This document shows positions 40,809 to 50,526 of a stretch of 64,000 nucleotides of DNA, piece after piece. The notes beneath the pieces were generated by a model that did not search any database, was not told where the DNA came from, and was given only the letters and a program-made list of their open reading frames with translations. The DNA comes from an uncultured Clostridia bacterium (lineage in GTDB: Bacteria; Bacillota; Clostridia; UBA1381). The position numbers and the translations under genes were made by a program. The stretch is from contig CAKSSN010000014.1 of assembly GCA_934489015.1 (NCBI GenBank), positions 1-64,000 on the forward strand. The letters run 5' to 3'. Within the stretch, counting starts at the first letter, position 1; each line of letters begins with the position of its first letter.

Positions 40809-42704
40809 GTGGCGATTGTAAAAATGAAATCGGTTACGATAGCCGGGCCTATCGAGCGGTTTTACGCAATCCTTGACAAGTACATCTGCGATAAGCAGCT
40901 GCACCTTGAGGACGCAATGACTGTGCTTTCCAAAAAAGAAAAGCTTTATCGGTTCGATGATGCAAGCAATTATGACCCGATAATAAAGCGTATCGAGGAT
41001 ATATACAGCCGTTCGGGTATGACGCTTAAGGCTATGCAGCAAACCGGTGAGATGGAAATGAGCCGCGAGGAAATGGAAAGCAGAATTTCCGAAATAGAAG
41101 CGCTTGTTTCCGAGGATAACCAAAGACTTACAGAGCTTGAAAAAGAAAGAGAGCATTGCAGTGATATACTTAAGACAAACAACTATTTTTTAAATCTCGA
41201 AATAGATATGTCGAAGCTTATGAACTTTAAGTTTATGGGTTATGCGTTCGGTCATATGCCAAAGAGCAGCTACAGAACGCTTAATACCTATCTGTCCGAT
41301 CTTGACGTTATTTTTGTCAAAACGGATGAGGATGCGCAGTATGTATGGGGATTTTATTTCACGCCGTCAAAGGGCTCGGATAAAATTGATGAGATATTCT
41401 CGTCACTGTATTTTGAAGCTATTGATATTCCGGCGGAATGCGGAGGATTTCCGAGTGAAGTAAAAGAGAAATACACTCAGAAGGCTGCGGAGCTTGACGG
41501 AGCAATTTCCGAGATGAGAGCGCGCGTTGCAAACGGTCTTGCGATTGACGCGGATGAGCTTGCGGAAATTTATTCACTTGCAAAGAAACGCAAAATGCTC
41601 AGCGATATAAGAAAAAAGGCTGTTCACAGCCGCGACTTCTTCTATCTTGTCGGCTGGATGCCCGACAGTGACGTTAAAAAGCTAAACCGTCAGCTTGAAA
41701 ATAAAAAAGAGCCGATTATGTTTGTTGCAACCGATCCGGATAAGGGCTTTGAGATAAAGCCTCCGACGATGCTTAAAAATAATCCGGTGTTTAAGCCGTT
41801 TGAGATGTTTGTAAAAATGTACGGTCTGCCGGACTATACGGAAATTGATCCGACGCCGGTGCTTGCGCTTACGTATATCATATTCTTCGGAATAATGTTC
41901 GGAGACGTCGGCCAGAGCGCGGTGTTTGCCATTGCGGGACTTCTGATTTACAAGATGAAGAAAATTTCACTTGCCGGAATACTCGGTATGGTTGGTCTGT
42001 CGGGTGTGTTCTTCGGATTTATTTACGGAAGTATTTTCGGAAACGAGGAAATACTCACGCCTATAGTGTCGCCTATGCACAGCATTAACGAAATGCTGAT
42101 AGTCACTATCGGAGTCGGAGTTGCGATAATAATTATAGGGCTTATTCTTAACATTATAAACTCATTTCGCGGCGGACGGCCGGGAGAGGCGATATTCGGT
42201 CATAACGGAATGGCGGGGCTTTTGTTCTATGTATCGCTTATAGCCTTTGCGCTTTCAAAGGTTACGGGTCTTTTCTCGCTTCCGGGCAAGGCAGTTGCGG
42301 CGGTTGTAATTATATCGGTGCTTTGTATGTATTTAAACGAGCCGCTCGGCAAGCTCATTGAGGGCAAAAAGAACTGGATGCCAAAAGACGGAATGTTTTA
42401 TGTTGAAAATCTGTTTGAGATGTTTGAGGTAATCCTCAGCTTCTTTACAAACACAATTTCGTTTTTGCGTGTCGGTGCGTTTGCAATAGTGCACGTCGGC
42501 ATGATGATGGTTGTTTCGGTTCTTGCAAAAGGCGGCGGAGTCGGCGGAATTATTGTCACCATTCTCGGAAATATACTTGTAATGGGTCTTGAGGGACTTA
42601 TAGTAGGTATTCAGGTATTAAGACTTGAATATTACGAAATGTTCAGCCGCTATTTCAGCGGTCAGGGCAGAGAATTTATATCTGTTAATAAAAATGTTGG
42701 CTGA
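40809..42704 (+). CDS. ntpI: V-type ATPase subunit I (a)
   Basis: The 631-residue stator has a cytoplasmic N-terminal coiled-coil half (about 1-340) and a membrane half with seven or so helices (from about 350). The functional helix near residues 540-620 is LSFFTNTISFLRVGAFAIVHV then GLEGLIVGIQVLRLEYYEMFSRYF, with the conserved Arg that releases the ion. It starts with GTG, 8 bases after AGGGG. Confidence 0.93.
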   Translation: MAIVKMKSVTIAGPIERFYAILDKYICDKQLHLEDAMTVLSKKEKLYRFDDASNYDPIIKRIEDIYSRSGMTLKAMQQTGEMEMSREEMESRISEIEALVSEDNQRLTELEKEREHCSDILKTNNYFLNLEIDMSKLMNFKFMGYAFGHMPKSSYRTLNTYLSDLDVIFVKTDEDAQYVWGFYFTPSKGSDKIDEIFSSLYFEAIDIPAECGGFPSEVKEKYTQKAAELDGAISEMRARVANGLAIDADELAEIYSLAKKRKMLSDIRKKAVHSRDFFYLVGWMPDSDVKKLNRQLENKKEPIMFVATDPDKGFEIKPPTMLKNNPVFKPFEMFVKMYGLPDYTEIDPTPVLALTYIIFFGIMFGDVGQSAVFAIAGLLIYKMKKISLAGILGMVGLSGVFFGFIYGSIFGNEEILTPIVSPMHSINEMLIVTIGVGVAIIIIGLILNIINSFRGGRPGEAIFGHNGMAGLLFYVSLIAFALSKVTGLFSLPGKAVAAVVIISVLCMYLNEPLGKLIEGKKNWMPKDGMFYVENLFEMFEVILSFFTNTISFLRVGAFAIVHVGMMMVVSVLAKGGGVGGIIVTILGNILVMGLEGLIVGIQVLRLEYYEMFSRYFSGQGREFISVNKNVG

Positions 42705-42736
42705 TAAAGGCCGGATATGTTTAGGAGGAATTTAAA

Positions 42737-43156
42737 ATGATGTTAAAGGTATTGTGTGTATTGGTTATGCTTAGTATTGCTGTTCCGTTTATATGGTTTT
42801 ATGCAACAGGAAAGAAAAATTCAAAGCAGTGCTTGCTTATGAATATCATAAGCTTTGCAAGCTTCCTTTCACTTGCGCTTATTAATATAATCGGCGGCGG
42901 AATTGTTGCTTACGCAGCAGGCGACGCGGCAGACGCCGTTTCGGTAGGTCTCGGTCTTAAATATATAGGCGCTGCTCTTTCAACAGGTCTTTCGGGCATA
43001 GGCGGCGGTATCGCCGTTGCAAGCGCAGCAAGCGCAGCTATCGGCGCTATGAGCGAAAATGAGAAGATTATGGGTAAAACGCTTATCTTCGTTGCTCTTG
43101 CGGAAGGTATTGCTCTTTACGGTCTGGTTATTTCAATCCTTATCATTAACGGCTGA
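42737..43156 (+). CDS. ntpK: V-type ATPase subunit K (c, proteolipid rotor)
   Basis: The 139-residue protein has four membrane helices (about 4-22, 34-56, 70-100 and 113-137). The second hairpin carries the only conserved acidic residue, E123, in FVALAEGIALYGL; the first hairpin is diverged. In the Na-pumping NtpK of Enterococcus the Glu is followed by Thr, whereas Gly follows here and no clear Gln ligand is seen, which favours protons. This is inference from a few residues. Confidence 0.9.
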   Translation: MMLKVLCVLVMLSIAVPFIWFYATGKKNSKQCLLMNIISFASFLSLALINIIGGGIVAYAAGDAADAVSVGLGLKYIGAALSTGLSGIGGGIAVASAASAAIGAMSENEKIMGKTLIFVALAEGIALYGLVISILIING

Positions 43157-43203
43157 TATTATTTCGCAAGGATCGGAATTTACAAAAAGGAGTTAATGGT
43201 TAT

Positions 43204-43512
43204 ATGAAAATTTATCTTATAAGCGATAATATTGACACGCTTGTCGGTATGCGTCTTGCAGGTATTGAGGGGAGCGTTGCTCACGGCGCGGAGGAAACTC
43301 AGAGCGCCGTTAAAGAGGCGATTGAAAATTCCGAAATAGGTGTTTTACTTATTACGGAAAAGGCTGCCGCACAGATAAAGGATTATATCAGGGAGCTTAA
43401 AATTACGCTTCATACTCCGCTTATAACCGAAATTCCCGACAGGCACGGAAGCCGCGATATAGCAGGCAGTATTCAGAGCCTTGTTTCAGAATCTATTGGC
43501 TTGAAGCTGTAA
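43204..43512 (+). CDS. V-type ATPase subunit F
   Basis: The 102-residue protein matches subunit F of the central stalk (LISDNIDTLVGMRLAGIEG at the N terminus and VLLITEKAAAQI in the middle). It lies between K and E in the operon. Confidence 0.88.
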   Translation: MKIYLISDNIDTLVGMRLAGIEGSVAHGAEETQSAVKEAIENSEIGVLLITEKAAAQIKDYIRELKITLHTPLITEIPDRHGSRDIAGSIQSLVSESIGLKL

Positions 43513-43541
43513 TAATAGCAACCCGAAAGGAATGATATAAA

Positions 43542-44141
43542 ATGGATAACGAATTTGAAGAGAAGCTGCGTTCCTTTAAGTCTGTTGTTTTAAGAGAGGC
43601 TAAGACTAAGGGCGAGAAAAAGCTTGATAAAACCAAGAAGAAAACAAACGACGCAATGGAAAAAAACGAAACCGAATATTTAAGCGAGGCTTATGAAAAA
43701 ATTCAGAGCAAAATCCGTTCGATAAGACGTGAGGATAACGAAAAGGTTTTGCAGGCTGATATTGAAGCGAGAAAAAAGCTTTTAAAAGCGCGTGAGGATA
43801 TTGTAAATAAGGTTTTTGAAGAGGCAAGGGAAAAGCTTGTTGAGTTTAAAGCGTCGGGAGAATATTCCGATTGGCTCAAAAAAAAGATAGGAACTGCCGC
43901 ACAGGAGCTCGGAGAAGGTAAGCTTTCTGCAATTTTCTGCGAGGACGATAAGGCGGCAGCCGAAAAAATAGCGGACAGCTATCCCGAAATTAAGTTTGTT
44001 TATGAGAATACGGACGCAATCGGCGGTGTACGCGTATATAATGAGGACAAGAAAACAGCCGTTGATTACAGGTTTTCGGAAATGCTCACTGCTCAAAGAG
44101 CTGAATTTTTGCGCATGGGCGGTTTGTCTATCAATGAATAA
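43542..44141 (+). CDS. ntpE: V-type ATPase subunit E (peripheral stalk)
   Basis: The 199-residue protein has a long charged coiled coil (about 1-105) and a globular C-terminal domain ending in GGVRVYNEDKKTAVDYRFSE. It pairs with the subunit H/G coiled coil to form the stator stalk. Confidence 0.88.
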   Translation: MDNEFEEKLRSFKSVVLREAKTKGEKKLDKTKKKTNDAMEKNETEYLSEAYEKIQSKIRSIRREDNEKVLQADIEARKKLLKAREDIVNKVFEEAREKLVEFKASGEYSDWLKKKIGTAAQELGEGKLSAIFCEDDKAAAEKIADSYPEIKFVYENTDAIGGVRVYNEDKKTAVDYRFSEMLTAQRAEFLRMGGLSINE

Positions 44142-44157
44142 AGAGGGGATATGACAT

Positions 44158-45915
44158 ATGGAAGAAACAAAAGGCTATATTTTTGGCATAAACGGTCCTG
44201 TTGTTAAGGTTAAAGGAAGCGACAGCTTCGGTATGCAGGAGATGGTTTATGTCGGAGAAAGCCGTCTTATAGGCGAGGTTATAGGCGTTAAGGAGGACAC
44301 AACGGTTGTTCAGGTTTATGAGGAAACAACCGGTCTTAAGGTGGGCGAGCCGGTTATCGGCTACGGACGTCCGCTTTCGGTAACTCTTGCGCCGGGTATT
44401 TTGTGCAATATTTTTGATGGTATTGAAAGACCGCTTAAGGAAATTCGCGAGGTTTCCGGCGTGTTCATTGAAAAGGGTCTTAAAATAAATGCGCTTGATG
44501 AAAATAAAAAGTGGAAGGTTACAATGCTTGCGTCTGTCGGTGACGAGGTTAGCGGCGGAAGCATAATAGCTGAGGTGCCGGAAACGGGACTTATTACTCA
44601 CAGAGTAATGGTTCCTCCGTATAACAGCGGCAAAATTGCTTGGGTTGCCGAAAACGGAGAGTATACAATAAATGATACGATTGCAAAGCTTGATGACGGA
44701 ACGGAATTGAAGCTTCGCCAGGAATGGCCGATTAAAACCGCAAGACCGTATTCTGTACGTCAGCCTATTTCAAAGCCGCTTGTTACCGGTCAGAGAGTTG
44801 TCGACGCAATGTTCCCGCTTGCAAAGGGCGGTGCGGCAGCTATTCCGGGCGGATTTGGTACCGGAAAAACAATGACTCAGCATCAGCTTGCAAAGTGGTG
44901 TGATGCTGATATAATCGTTTATATCGGCTGCGGAGAGCGCGGAAACGAAATGACGCAGGTTTTGAATGAGTTTTCAGAGCTTATCGACCCGAAATCAAAT
45001 AAGCCGCTGCTTGACAGAACAGTGCTTATAGCAAATACGTCAAATATGCCTGTTGCGGCTCGTGAGGCAAGTATTTACACAGGCGTTACGCTTGCGGAGT
45101 ATTATAGGGATATGGGCTATCATGTAGCGCTTATGGCGGACTCGACATCAAGATGGGCGGAGGCGCTCCGTGAAATATCCGGACGACTTGAGGAAATGCC
45201 GGCGGAAGAGGGCTTCCCGGCTTACCTTGCTTCAAGACTTTCGCAGTTTTATGAAAGAGCCGGCTATGTAACGAATTTAAATGGCAGCGAGGGCTCTGTA
45301 AGCATTATAGGCGCTGTATCGCCGCAGGGCGGTGACTTTTCGGAGCCTGTTACGCAGAATACAAAGCGTTTTATCAGATGCTTCCTTGCGCTTGACAAGA
45401 GCCTTGCATATGCAAGACATTATCCGGCAATCGCATGGCTTGACAGCTATTCGGAATATATTCCCGACCTTGAAGAGTGGTTTAAGGAAAATGCAGCACC
45501 TGACTTCATAGATAAGAGAAATAAAATCATGGCAATTCTCCAGGAGGAGAGCAGCCTGATGGAAATAGTTAAGCTTATCGGTGCGGATGTGCTTCCCGAC
45601 AGCCAGAAGGCTACCTTAGAGGTTGCCAGAATAATCAGACTCGGATTTTTGCAGCAGAACGCATTTCATCCTGAAGACACATATGTTCCGCTTGAAAAGC
45701 AGAATAAGATGATGGATATTATACTTAAGTTTGACGAAAGAATGAAAGAGCTTGTCGAAAAGGGAATAGTTCTCTCAAGCGTTTCAAAAACAGGTATAGC
45801 AGATGAAATTGTCCGCGTTAAGTACACCATTGCAAATAACGATCTCGGTCAGTTTGCAAAGCTTTCAAGAAAAATCGATGATGTGTTTGACGGCTTGATA
45901 GAGAGCAATTCATAA
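44158..45915 (+). CDS. ntpA: V-type ATPase catalytic subunit A
   Basis: The 585-residue catalytic subunit contains the P-loop GGFGTGKT (about residue 235), the following CGERGNEMT, and ADSTSRWAEALREISGRLEE. The non-homologous region typical of A subunits (about 110-200) is present. It hydrolyses or makes ATP at the A/B interface. Confidence 0.96.
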   Translation: MEETKGYIFGINGPVVKVKGSDSFGMQEMVYVGESRLIGEVIGVKEDTTVVQVYEETTGLKVGEPVIGYGRPLSVTLAPGILCNIFDGIERPLKEIREVSGVFIEKGLKINALDENKKWKVTMLASVGDEVSGGSIIAEVPETGLITHRVMVPPYNSGKIAWVAENGEYTINDTIAKLDDGTELKLRQEWPIKTARPYSVRQPISKPLVTGQRVVDAMFPLAKGGAAAIPGGFGTGKTMTQHQLAKWCDADIIVYIGCGERGNEMTQVLNEFSELIDPKSNKPLLDRTVLIANTSNMPVAAREASIYTGVTLAEYYRDMGYHVALMADSTSRWAEALREISGRLEEMPAEEGFPAYLASRLSQFYERAGYVTNLNGSEGSVSIIGAVSPQGGDFSEPVTQNTKRFIRCFLALDKSLAYARHYPAIAWLDSYSEYIPDLEEWFKENAAPDFIDKRNKIMAILQEESSLMEIVKLIGADVLPDSQKATLEVARIIRLGFLQQNAFHPEDTYVPLEKQNKMMDIILKFDERMKELVEKGIVLSSVSKTGIADEIVRVKYTIANNDLGQFAKLSRKIDDVFDGLIESNS

Positions 45916-45977
45916 TCGCATTAATACGGCGGTTCTGATTTTTACAGAATACGCTGAAGAAGGGAATGAAAATACAA

Positions 45978-47366
45978 ATGGCAATAGAATATATGGGTCT
46001 TAGCCGTATAGACGGACCTCTTGCGGTTATTGACGGTGTGAAGGGCGCTTCCTATGAGGAAATGGTTACAGTAACGCTTGACGACGGCTCGAAAAGAATA
46101 GGGCGTATTATAGAGCTTTCGGGTGAAATGGCTGTTATACAGGTTTTTGAGGGTACAACAGGTCTTTCGCTTACAAATACAACAACAAAGCTTATGGGCT
46201 ATCCTATGCGTCTTTCTCTTTCAAAGGAAATGCTCGGAAGAACGCTTGACGGTATAGGCAGACCTATCGACGGACTCGGCGACTATTTTGCCGATGAGGT
46301 GCGCGATGTAAACGGTCAGCCGATAAACCCCGTTTCGCGTGAATATCCGCAAAACTTTATACAAACAGGTATTTCATCAATAGATTGTCTGGCAACTCTT
46401 ATTCGAGGTCAGAAGCTGCCGATTTTCTCCGGCGACGGTATGCCGCACGATCGTCTGGCAGTTCAGATAGCGCGTCAGGCAAAGGTTGTTGATTCCGACG
46501 GCGACAGTGATAAGTTTGCCATAGTTTTTGCGGCAATGGGCGTAAAGCATGACGTTGCAAACTATTTCAGAAAATCGTTTGAGGAAAGCGGAGTTTTGGG
46601 TAAGGTTGTTATGTTTATGAACCTTTCAAACGATCCGGTTGTTGAACGTATAATAACTCCGAGATGTGCGCTTACGGCTGCGGAATATCTTGCATTTAAG
46701 CATAATATGCACGTGCTTGTTATTCTTACCGATATGACAAGCTACGCGGAGGCGCTTCGTGAAATTTCATCTTCAAAGGGTGAAATTCCGTCAAGAAAGG
46801 GATTTCCGGGCTATCTGTATTCAGACCTTGCTTCGCTTTATGAGCGTGCAGGTATAGTAAAGGATGCGTCAGGCTCGGTTACGCAGGTGCCGATTTTGAC
46901 AATGCCTAACGATGATATAACCCATCCTATCCCTGACCTTACCGGTTATATAACGGAGGGACAGATAGTTCTCGGCAGAGAGCTTCATTTGACGGATATT
47001 TATCCGCCTGTCAGCATTTTGCCGTCGCTTTCGCGTCTTATGAAGGACGGCATAGGAGAGGGCTTTACAAGAGAGGATCATCCAGCGCTTTCAAATCAGC
47101 TTTTTGCGGCATATTCAAAGGTTGAGGACGCAAAGAGTCTTGCTTCCGTAATAGGTGAGGATGAGCTTTCGGAAACCGATAAAAAGTATATCCGCTTCGG
47201 TAAGGAGTTTGAAAAGAGATTTCTTAAGCAGGGCGAGTATGAAAACAGAAGCATTGAGGATACGCTTAATCTTGGCTGGCAGCTTCTCGGTATGCTTCCG
47301 AGAACGGAGCTTGACCGTGTATCAGACGATATTCTCGATAAATATTACAAGCCGTCAGAGGAATAA
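45978..47366 (+). CDS. ntpB: V-type ATPase subunit B
   Basis: The 462-residue regulatory subunit begins at 45978 (MAIEYMGLSRIDGPLAVID), which agrees with the family start; the ATG at 45966 is too close to AAGGG. Motifs are LTDMTSYAEALREISSSKGEIPSRKGFPGYLYSDL and the C-terminal helical bundle. It lacks the P-loop, as expected. Confidence 0.95.
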   Translation: MAIEYMGLSRIDGPLAVIDGVKGASYEEMVTVTLDDGSKRIGRIIELSGEMAVIQVFEGTTGLSLTNTTTKLMGYPMRLSLSKEMLGRTLDGIGRPIDGLGDYFADEVRDVNGQPINPVSREYPQNFIQTGISSIDCLATLIRGQKLPIFSGDGMPHDRLAVQIARQAKVVDSDGDSDKFAIVFAAMGVKHDVANYFRKSFEESGVLGKVVMFMNLSNDPVVERIITPRCALTAAEYLAFKHNMHVLVILTDMTSYAEALREISSSKGEIPSRKGFPGYLYSDLASLYERAGIVKDASGSVTQVPILTMPNDDITHPIPDLTGYITEGQIVLGRELHLTDIYPPVSILPSLSRLMKDGIGEGFTREDHPALSNQLFAAYSKVEDAKSLASVIGEDELSETDKKYIRFGKEFEKRFLKQGEYENRSIEDTLNLGWQLLGMLPRTELDRVSDDILDKYYKPSEE

Positions 47367-47405
47367 TTTCTCTTCGGAAATATATATTTTATTAGGAGGA
47401 TATGT

Positions 47406-48026
47406 ATGGCTAAAACTATGACGCCGACAAAGGGTAATCTTATGGCGGCAAAAAATACATTGCGGCTTTCAAAGCAGGGCTATGAAATGCTGGACAAAAA
47501 GAGAAATATCCTCATTCGTGAAATGATGCAGCTTATTGAAAAGGCAAAGGATGTTGAAGCGAGGATAGAGAAAACCTTTGCGGAAGCATATCATGCTCTT
47601 GAAAGCGCAAATATCATGATGGGCGTAAGCACGGTTAATGATATTGCGCATACTGCGATTATAGATGACGGCGTTTCAATAACCTTGAGGAGCGTAATGG
47701 GCGTTGAGCTTCCGGTAGTTAAAAACTCAACGGATAAGGATCGCCCTATGTACAGCTTTTATGCAACAACGAGCGCTCTTGATGAGGCGGCTATGAAGTT
47801 CAGCGAGGTTAAAGCGCTTTCGATTGAGCTTGTTGAAACCGAAAACTCGGTTTACCGCCTTGCGATGAATATAAAGAAAACGCAGAAAAGAGCAAACGCC
47901 CTTGAAAACATAACAATACCGCTGTATGAAAAAATCACTCATGATATTACAACCGCGCTTGAGGAAAAGGAGCGCGAGGAGCATACAAGGCTGAAAATGA
48001 TAAAAAGACAAAAGGAAAAGCAGTAA
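47406..48026 (+). CDS. ntpD: V-type ATPase subunit D (central stalk)
   Basis: The 206-residue protein matches the rotating stalk subunit D: PTKGNLMAAKNTLRLSKQGYEMLDKKRNIL and a C-terminal coil (about 150-206) with RRANALENI-like spacing (KRANALENITIPLYEKI). It is the last gene of the operon, before the terminator at 48039. Confidence 0.94.
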   Translation: MAKTMTPTKGNLMAAKNTLRLSKQGYEMLDKKRNILIREMMQLIEKAKDVEARIEKTFAEAYHALESANIMMGVSTVNDIAHTAIIDDGVSITLRSVMGVELPVVKNSTDKDRPMYSFYATTSALDEAAMKFSEVKALSIELVETENSVYRLAMNIKKTQKRANALENITIPLYEKITHDITTALEEKEREEHTRLKMIKRQKEKQ

Positions 48027-48038
48027 AAAATATTGCTT

Positions 48039-48077
48039 AAAAATCCATGTAAGATTTATATTCTTGCATGGATTTTT
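48039..48077 (+). terminator. Terminator of the V-ATPase operon
   Basis: AAAAATCCATG and CATGGATTTTT form an 11-base-pair stem with a 17-base loop and a T-run, 12 bases after the ntpD stop. Confidence 0.85.
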
Positions 48078-48119
48078 AAATAAGGGTTTAAACCGATTTA
48101 GGCTCTCACGCCTAAGAAA

Positions 48120-48383
48120 GTGCTTTTGATTGCTTTGTCAGAGATTACGGATAATTTCAGGATTTGGGAAACGATATACTATCACTCAATGCCGTCATAC
48201 GAAAGCATTATAGAATGGTATAAGGGTACGGGACTCAGACCGTATTTGTAGCAGTTATACGCCGATGAGCAGAAAGAATATTTGAATGATTTTATGCAAT
48301 GTCTTAAAGATACGAATTCTGTGCAGAAAAACAGAGAAATAATATTTAAGTTTCCAAGACTGTTTTTTGTTGCGCAAAAATAG
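48120..48383 (+). pseudogene. C-terminal remnant of a trans-aconitate methyltransferase-like gene
   Basis: Frame reading gives FRIWETIYYHSMPSYESII, then EWYKGTGLRPYL, a TAG stop, then QLYADEQKEYLNDFMQCL and the end PRLFFVAQK. This matches the C-terminal part of trans-aconitate 2-methyltransferase-like SAM enzymes (W.T.Y.H.....I..W..GTGLRPYL). The N-terminal SAM-binding half is gone and an in-frame TAG (codon 44) breaks the rest. It has no start or RBS. Confidence 0.6.
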
Positions 48384-48703
48384 GTTAGGCATGAGAGCGT
48401 TGAACTCATGCGGTTTTCGGAAAAATAATTTCCATAATACTGCGTTAAAATGCTCGTCAATACGATAGTATTAACTGCGCTTTTGCCTTGTCTTACGAAA
48501 ATTCTTTTTTCTGAAAACTTTTACAACTTTGCGTTTAGGAAAATTTTTTGGATTTTTGCTGCGGAGGATGCAGCAAGGCTCGCGCCTTGTAAAGACGACA
48601 AAGTAAAAAGACTAAAATTTAACAAATGCAAAGCGCATGGGGTTCGACTCCCTCATGCCTAAGCTCCGAAAAAAACTTAAATAAGGGTTTTATTCGGAGC
48701 TTA
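48384..48703. other. Decayed stretch with hairpins and a T-arm-like motif
   Basis: No gene is seen here. Features: GCATGAG/CTCATGC hairpin at 48390-48412; CTGC/GCAG and CAAGGC/GCCTTG hairpins at 48559-48590; a GCATGGGGTTCGACTCCCT hairpin at 48634-48656 that contains a tRNA T-loop-like TTCGACT; and TAAGCTCCGAA/TTCGGAGCTTA at 48660-48703. TTAGGCATGAG near 48386 is the exact reverse complement of CTCATGCCTAA near 48652. CTCACGCCTAAG near 48105 is a related copy, and TTAAATAAGGGTTT occurs near 48076 and 48678. It could be a small RNA gene or the scar of an integrated element. Confidence 0.35.
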
Positions 48704-48737
48704 TATTTTGGTTTTGCAGCTGATTTAAATATGAGTT

Positions 48738-50411
48738 TTATCTTGATCCTCCGCCGCTGCCGCCGCCGGAGAAGCCGCCTCCGCCGCCGATTGACGCCGA
48801 GCCACCAAGACCTTCAGTGCGCTCTGCCTGAAGTGCGCTTTGTGCCGAAGAATGCATACTGTGGTAGTAGCTGTTTGCGATTATTACATTTCTTGTGTAG
48901 TAATCTTCAAATTCCGGCAGCCTGTCGGGGTATACCTTTTCAAGCTGCTTTATAACCTTGTCTGCTATGCCGAAAAGCGTAGCGTAAACCATATAGTCCT
49001 GCCATATAATTGTTTCGTTTATGCTTCTTTCGGATATAAGCGAAAATTCTTCAAGATATTTTTTAAGTCCGACAACCTCGGAAAGCTCTCTTTTTCCGGT
49101 TTCGCTCAGGCTTGATATGCTGTTTCCGCCTCTTCCCGAAAAGCCGCCTTTTGCTGTAAATGCAGCTTCTCCGGCAGACTTTGCTCCCGAAATATAGTTA
49201 GTGATAAGCTTAGGATTTGCGTAAGCGTATTTTTCAAGCTCCTTTTCCTGCAAAATTCCGTCGCTGCCTGCCGCGCTTATAAGAATATTGTAAAGCCGCT
49301 TTTCAATATCAGTATCGGGCTCATGCACAAGCTTTAGGTCAACGCTTTGACGTACTTTTCCGAAAGCGCCTATATGCTCCTGAGTAATCGGTTCGAGCGA
49401 GCCCTTATTTATCATGGATAAAATAACCGCGCCCATAATAAGACTTTCTTCACGGGCTATATTAAAGTTTTGGGCAAGATAGTGCGAAATCTCAATGTTT
49501 CCGCCGTTCGGAGTGTCGCGGAAATAATTTGCATCCTGCACAAATTTCTTTATTTCCTTGCGCCTTTTAAGTATTTTCATAATGATTAAAACAAAAAGCG
49601 CGAAAAATCCAAAAATAACAATCAACCCTATAATTGTTTCGAGCAGTCCGGCTTCTTCATCATAATAGTCGTAATCGCTGTCATCATAGCCGTAATCACT
49701 ACCCTCAAAGGCGGTATCCTTAACATCCTCAAAGGATGAGTCAAGCTCTGTTTTCGGCGCGATTATGCCTTTATTAAGGCTGAACATTACAATCACGCAG
49801 TTGCCGCCTTCGAGCGCGGAATTTGTATAGGCAAAAATATGCCCGTCATTAAAATGAATTTCGCCGTCAAAACCGAAAGCCCATATTGCCGCGTTTGTTT
49901 CGTCAAGCGCCGTTCCGTTTTCAAGTGATATATCAACGGTCGCATTTGTCGGGAAGGTTGACATATCCGGATTTACAAGCATGAAGTTTGTTCCGTCATA
50001 ATCGGTGTAGCCTTTAATAAAATCGGTTACAATATACTCGATTTTATAGCTCTTTTCGCCGTAATCCGAAATTCCGAAGCACAGCTCAACGCCGCCGTTC
50101 GTTTCGTTTATTCCGCATTTTCTGCTCTTTTCATCAAAATCCGCGTCAATATTCCAGCTGTCGAGCGTTTGATATTCACCCTTTTCGTCCGATACCTTTA
50201 AATCGGAAATTTCTATATCTCCCGTTGCAATAGGTATGTAATTTTCCGTGCCGTCGTCAAATTCGCCTGTCCATTGCTGAATGACATATGCACTTGCGTC
50301 GTCCCTTACGCTGACTGAAATATTTATATCAGATACGTTGTTTGCATATGCACATGGCGAAAGAGCAGCTAAAACAAATACCGACGCAAGCAGTTTTTTT
50401 ATATGCTTCAT
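48738..50411 (-). CDS. DUF2207 membrane protein
   Basis: The 557-residue protein has a signal peptide (1-23), an outside beta domain (DUF2207, about 25-235), a Tyr/Asp-rich stretch, one membrane helix (about 255-283), a cytoplasmic helical domain and a Gly/Ser-rich tail (last 20 residues). DUF2207 proteins commonly occur with LemA; here a LemA gene lies 2.2 kb upstream in the same direction with a GH32 gene between. Function is unknown. Confidence 0.88.
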   Translation of the reverse strand: MKHIKKLLASVFVLAALSPCAYANNVSDINISVSVRDDASAYVIQQWTGEFDDGTENYIPIATGDIEISDLKVSDEKGEYQTLDSWNIDADFDEKSRKCGINETNGGVELCFGISDYGEKSYKIEYIVTDFIKGYTDYDGTNFMLVNPDMSTFPTNATVDISLENGTALDETNAAIWAFGFDGEIHFNDGHIFAYTNSALEGGNCVIVMFSLNKGIIAPKTELDSSFEDVKDTAFEGSDYGYDDSDYDYYDEEAGLLETIIGLIVIFGFFALFVLIIMKILKRRKEIKKFVQDANYFRDTPNGGNIEISHYLAQNFNIAREESLIMGAVILSMINKGSLEPITQEHIGAFGKVRQSVDLKLVHEPDTDIEKRLYNILISAAGSDGILQEKELEKYAYANPKLITNYISGAKSAGEAAFTAKGGFSGRGGNSISSLSETGKRELSEVVGLKKYLEEFSLISERSINETIIWQDYMVYATLFGIADKVIKQLEKVYPDRLPEFEDYYTRNVIIANSYYHSMHSSAQSALQAERTEGLGGSASIGGGGGFSGGGSGGGSR

Positions 50412-50449
50412 ATAATTCTCCGTTTCTCCGCTTTAAAGCGGGTAAAATA

Positions 50450-50496
50450 AAACGAGCAGACCGTAATAAAAATATTATAAAACGCTCTGCTCGTTT
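50450..50496 (-). terminator. Terminator of the GH32 gene
   Basis: AAACGAGCAGA (50450-50460) and TCTGCTCGTTT (50486-50496) form an 11-base-pair stem. It lies between the GH32 gene and the DUF2207 gene, with T bases following on the minus strand. Confidence 0.75.
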
Positions 50497-50526
50497 GATA
50501 TTATTTAAAAATAATTTCTTAAAATT

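Noticed and set aside
48620..48665. tRNA or tmRNA 3' end suggested by GGTTCGACTCCC
   Set aside because: No matching acceptor, D or anticodon arm, no CCA, and the flanks pair with each other as one hairpin; reported only as an unexplained structure.
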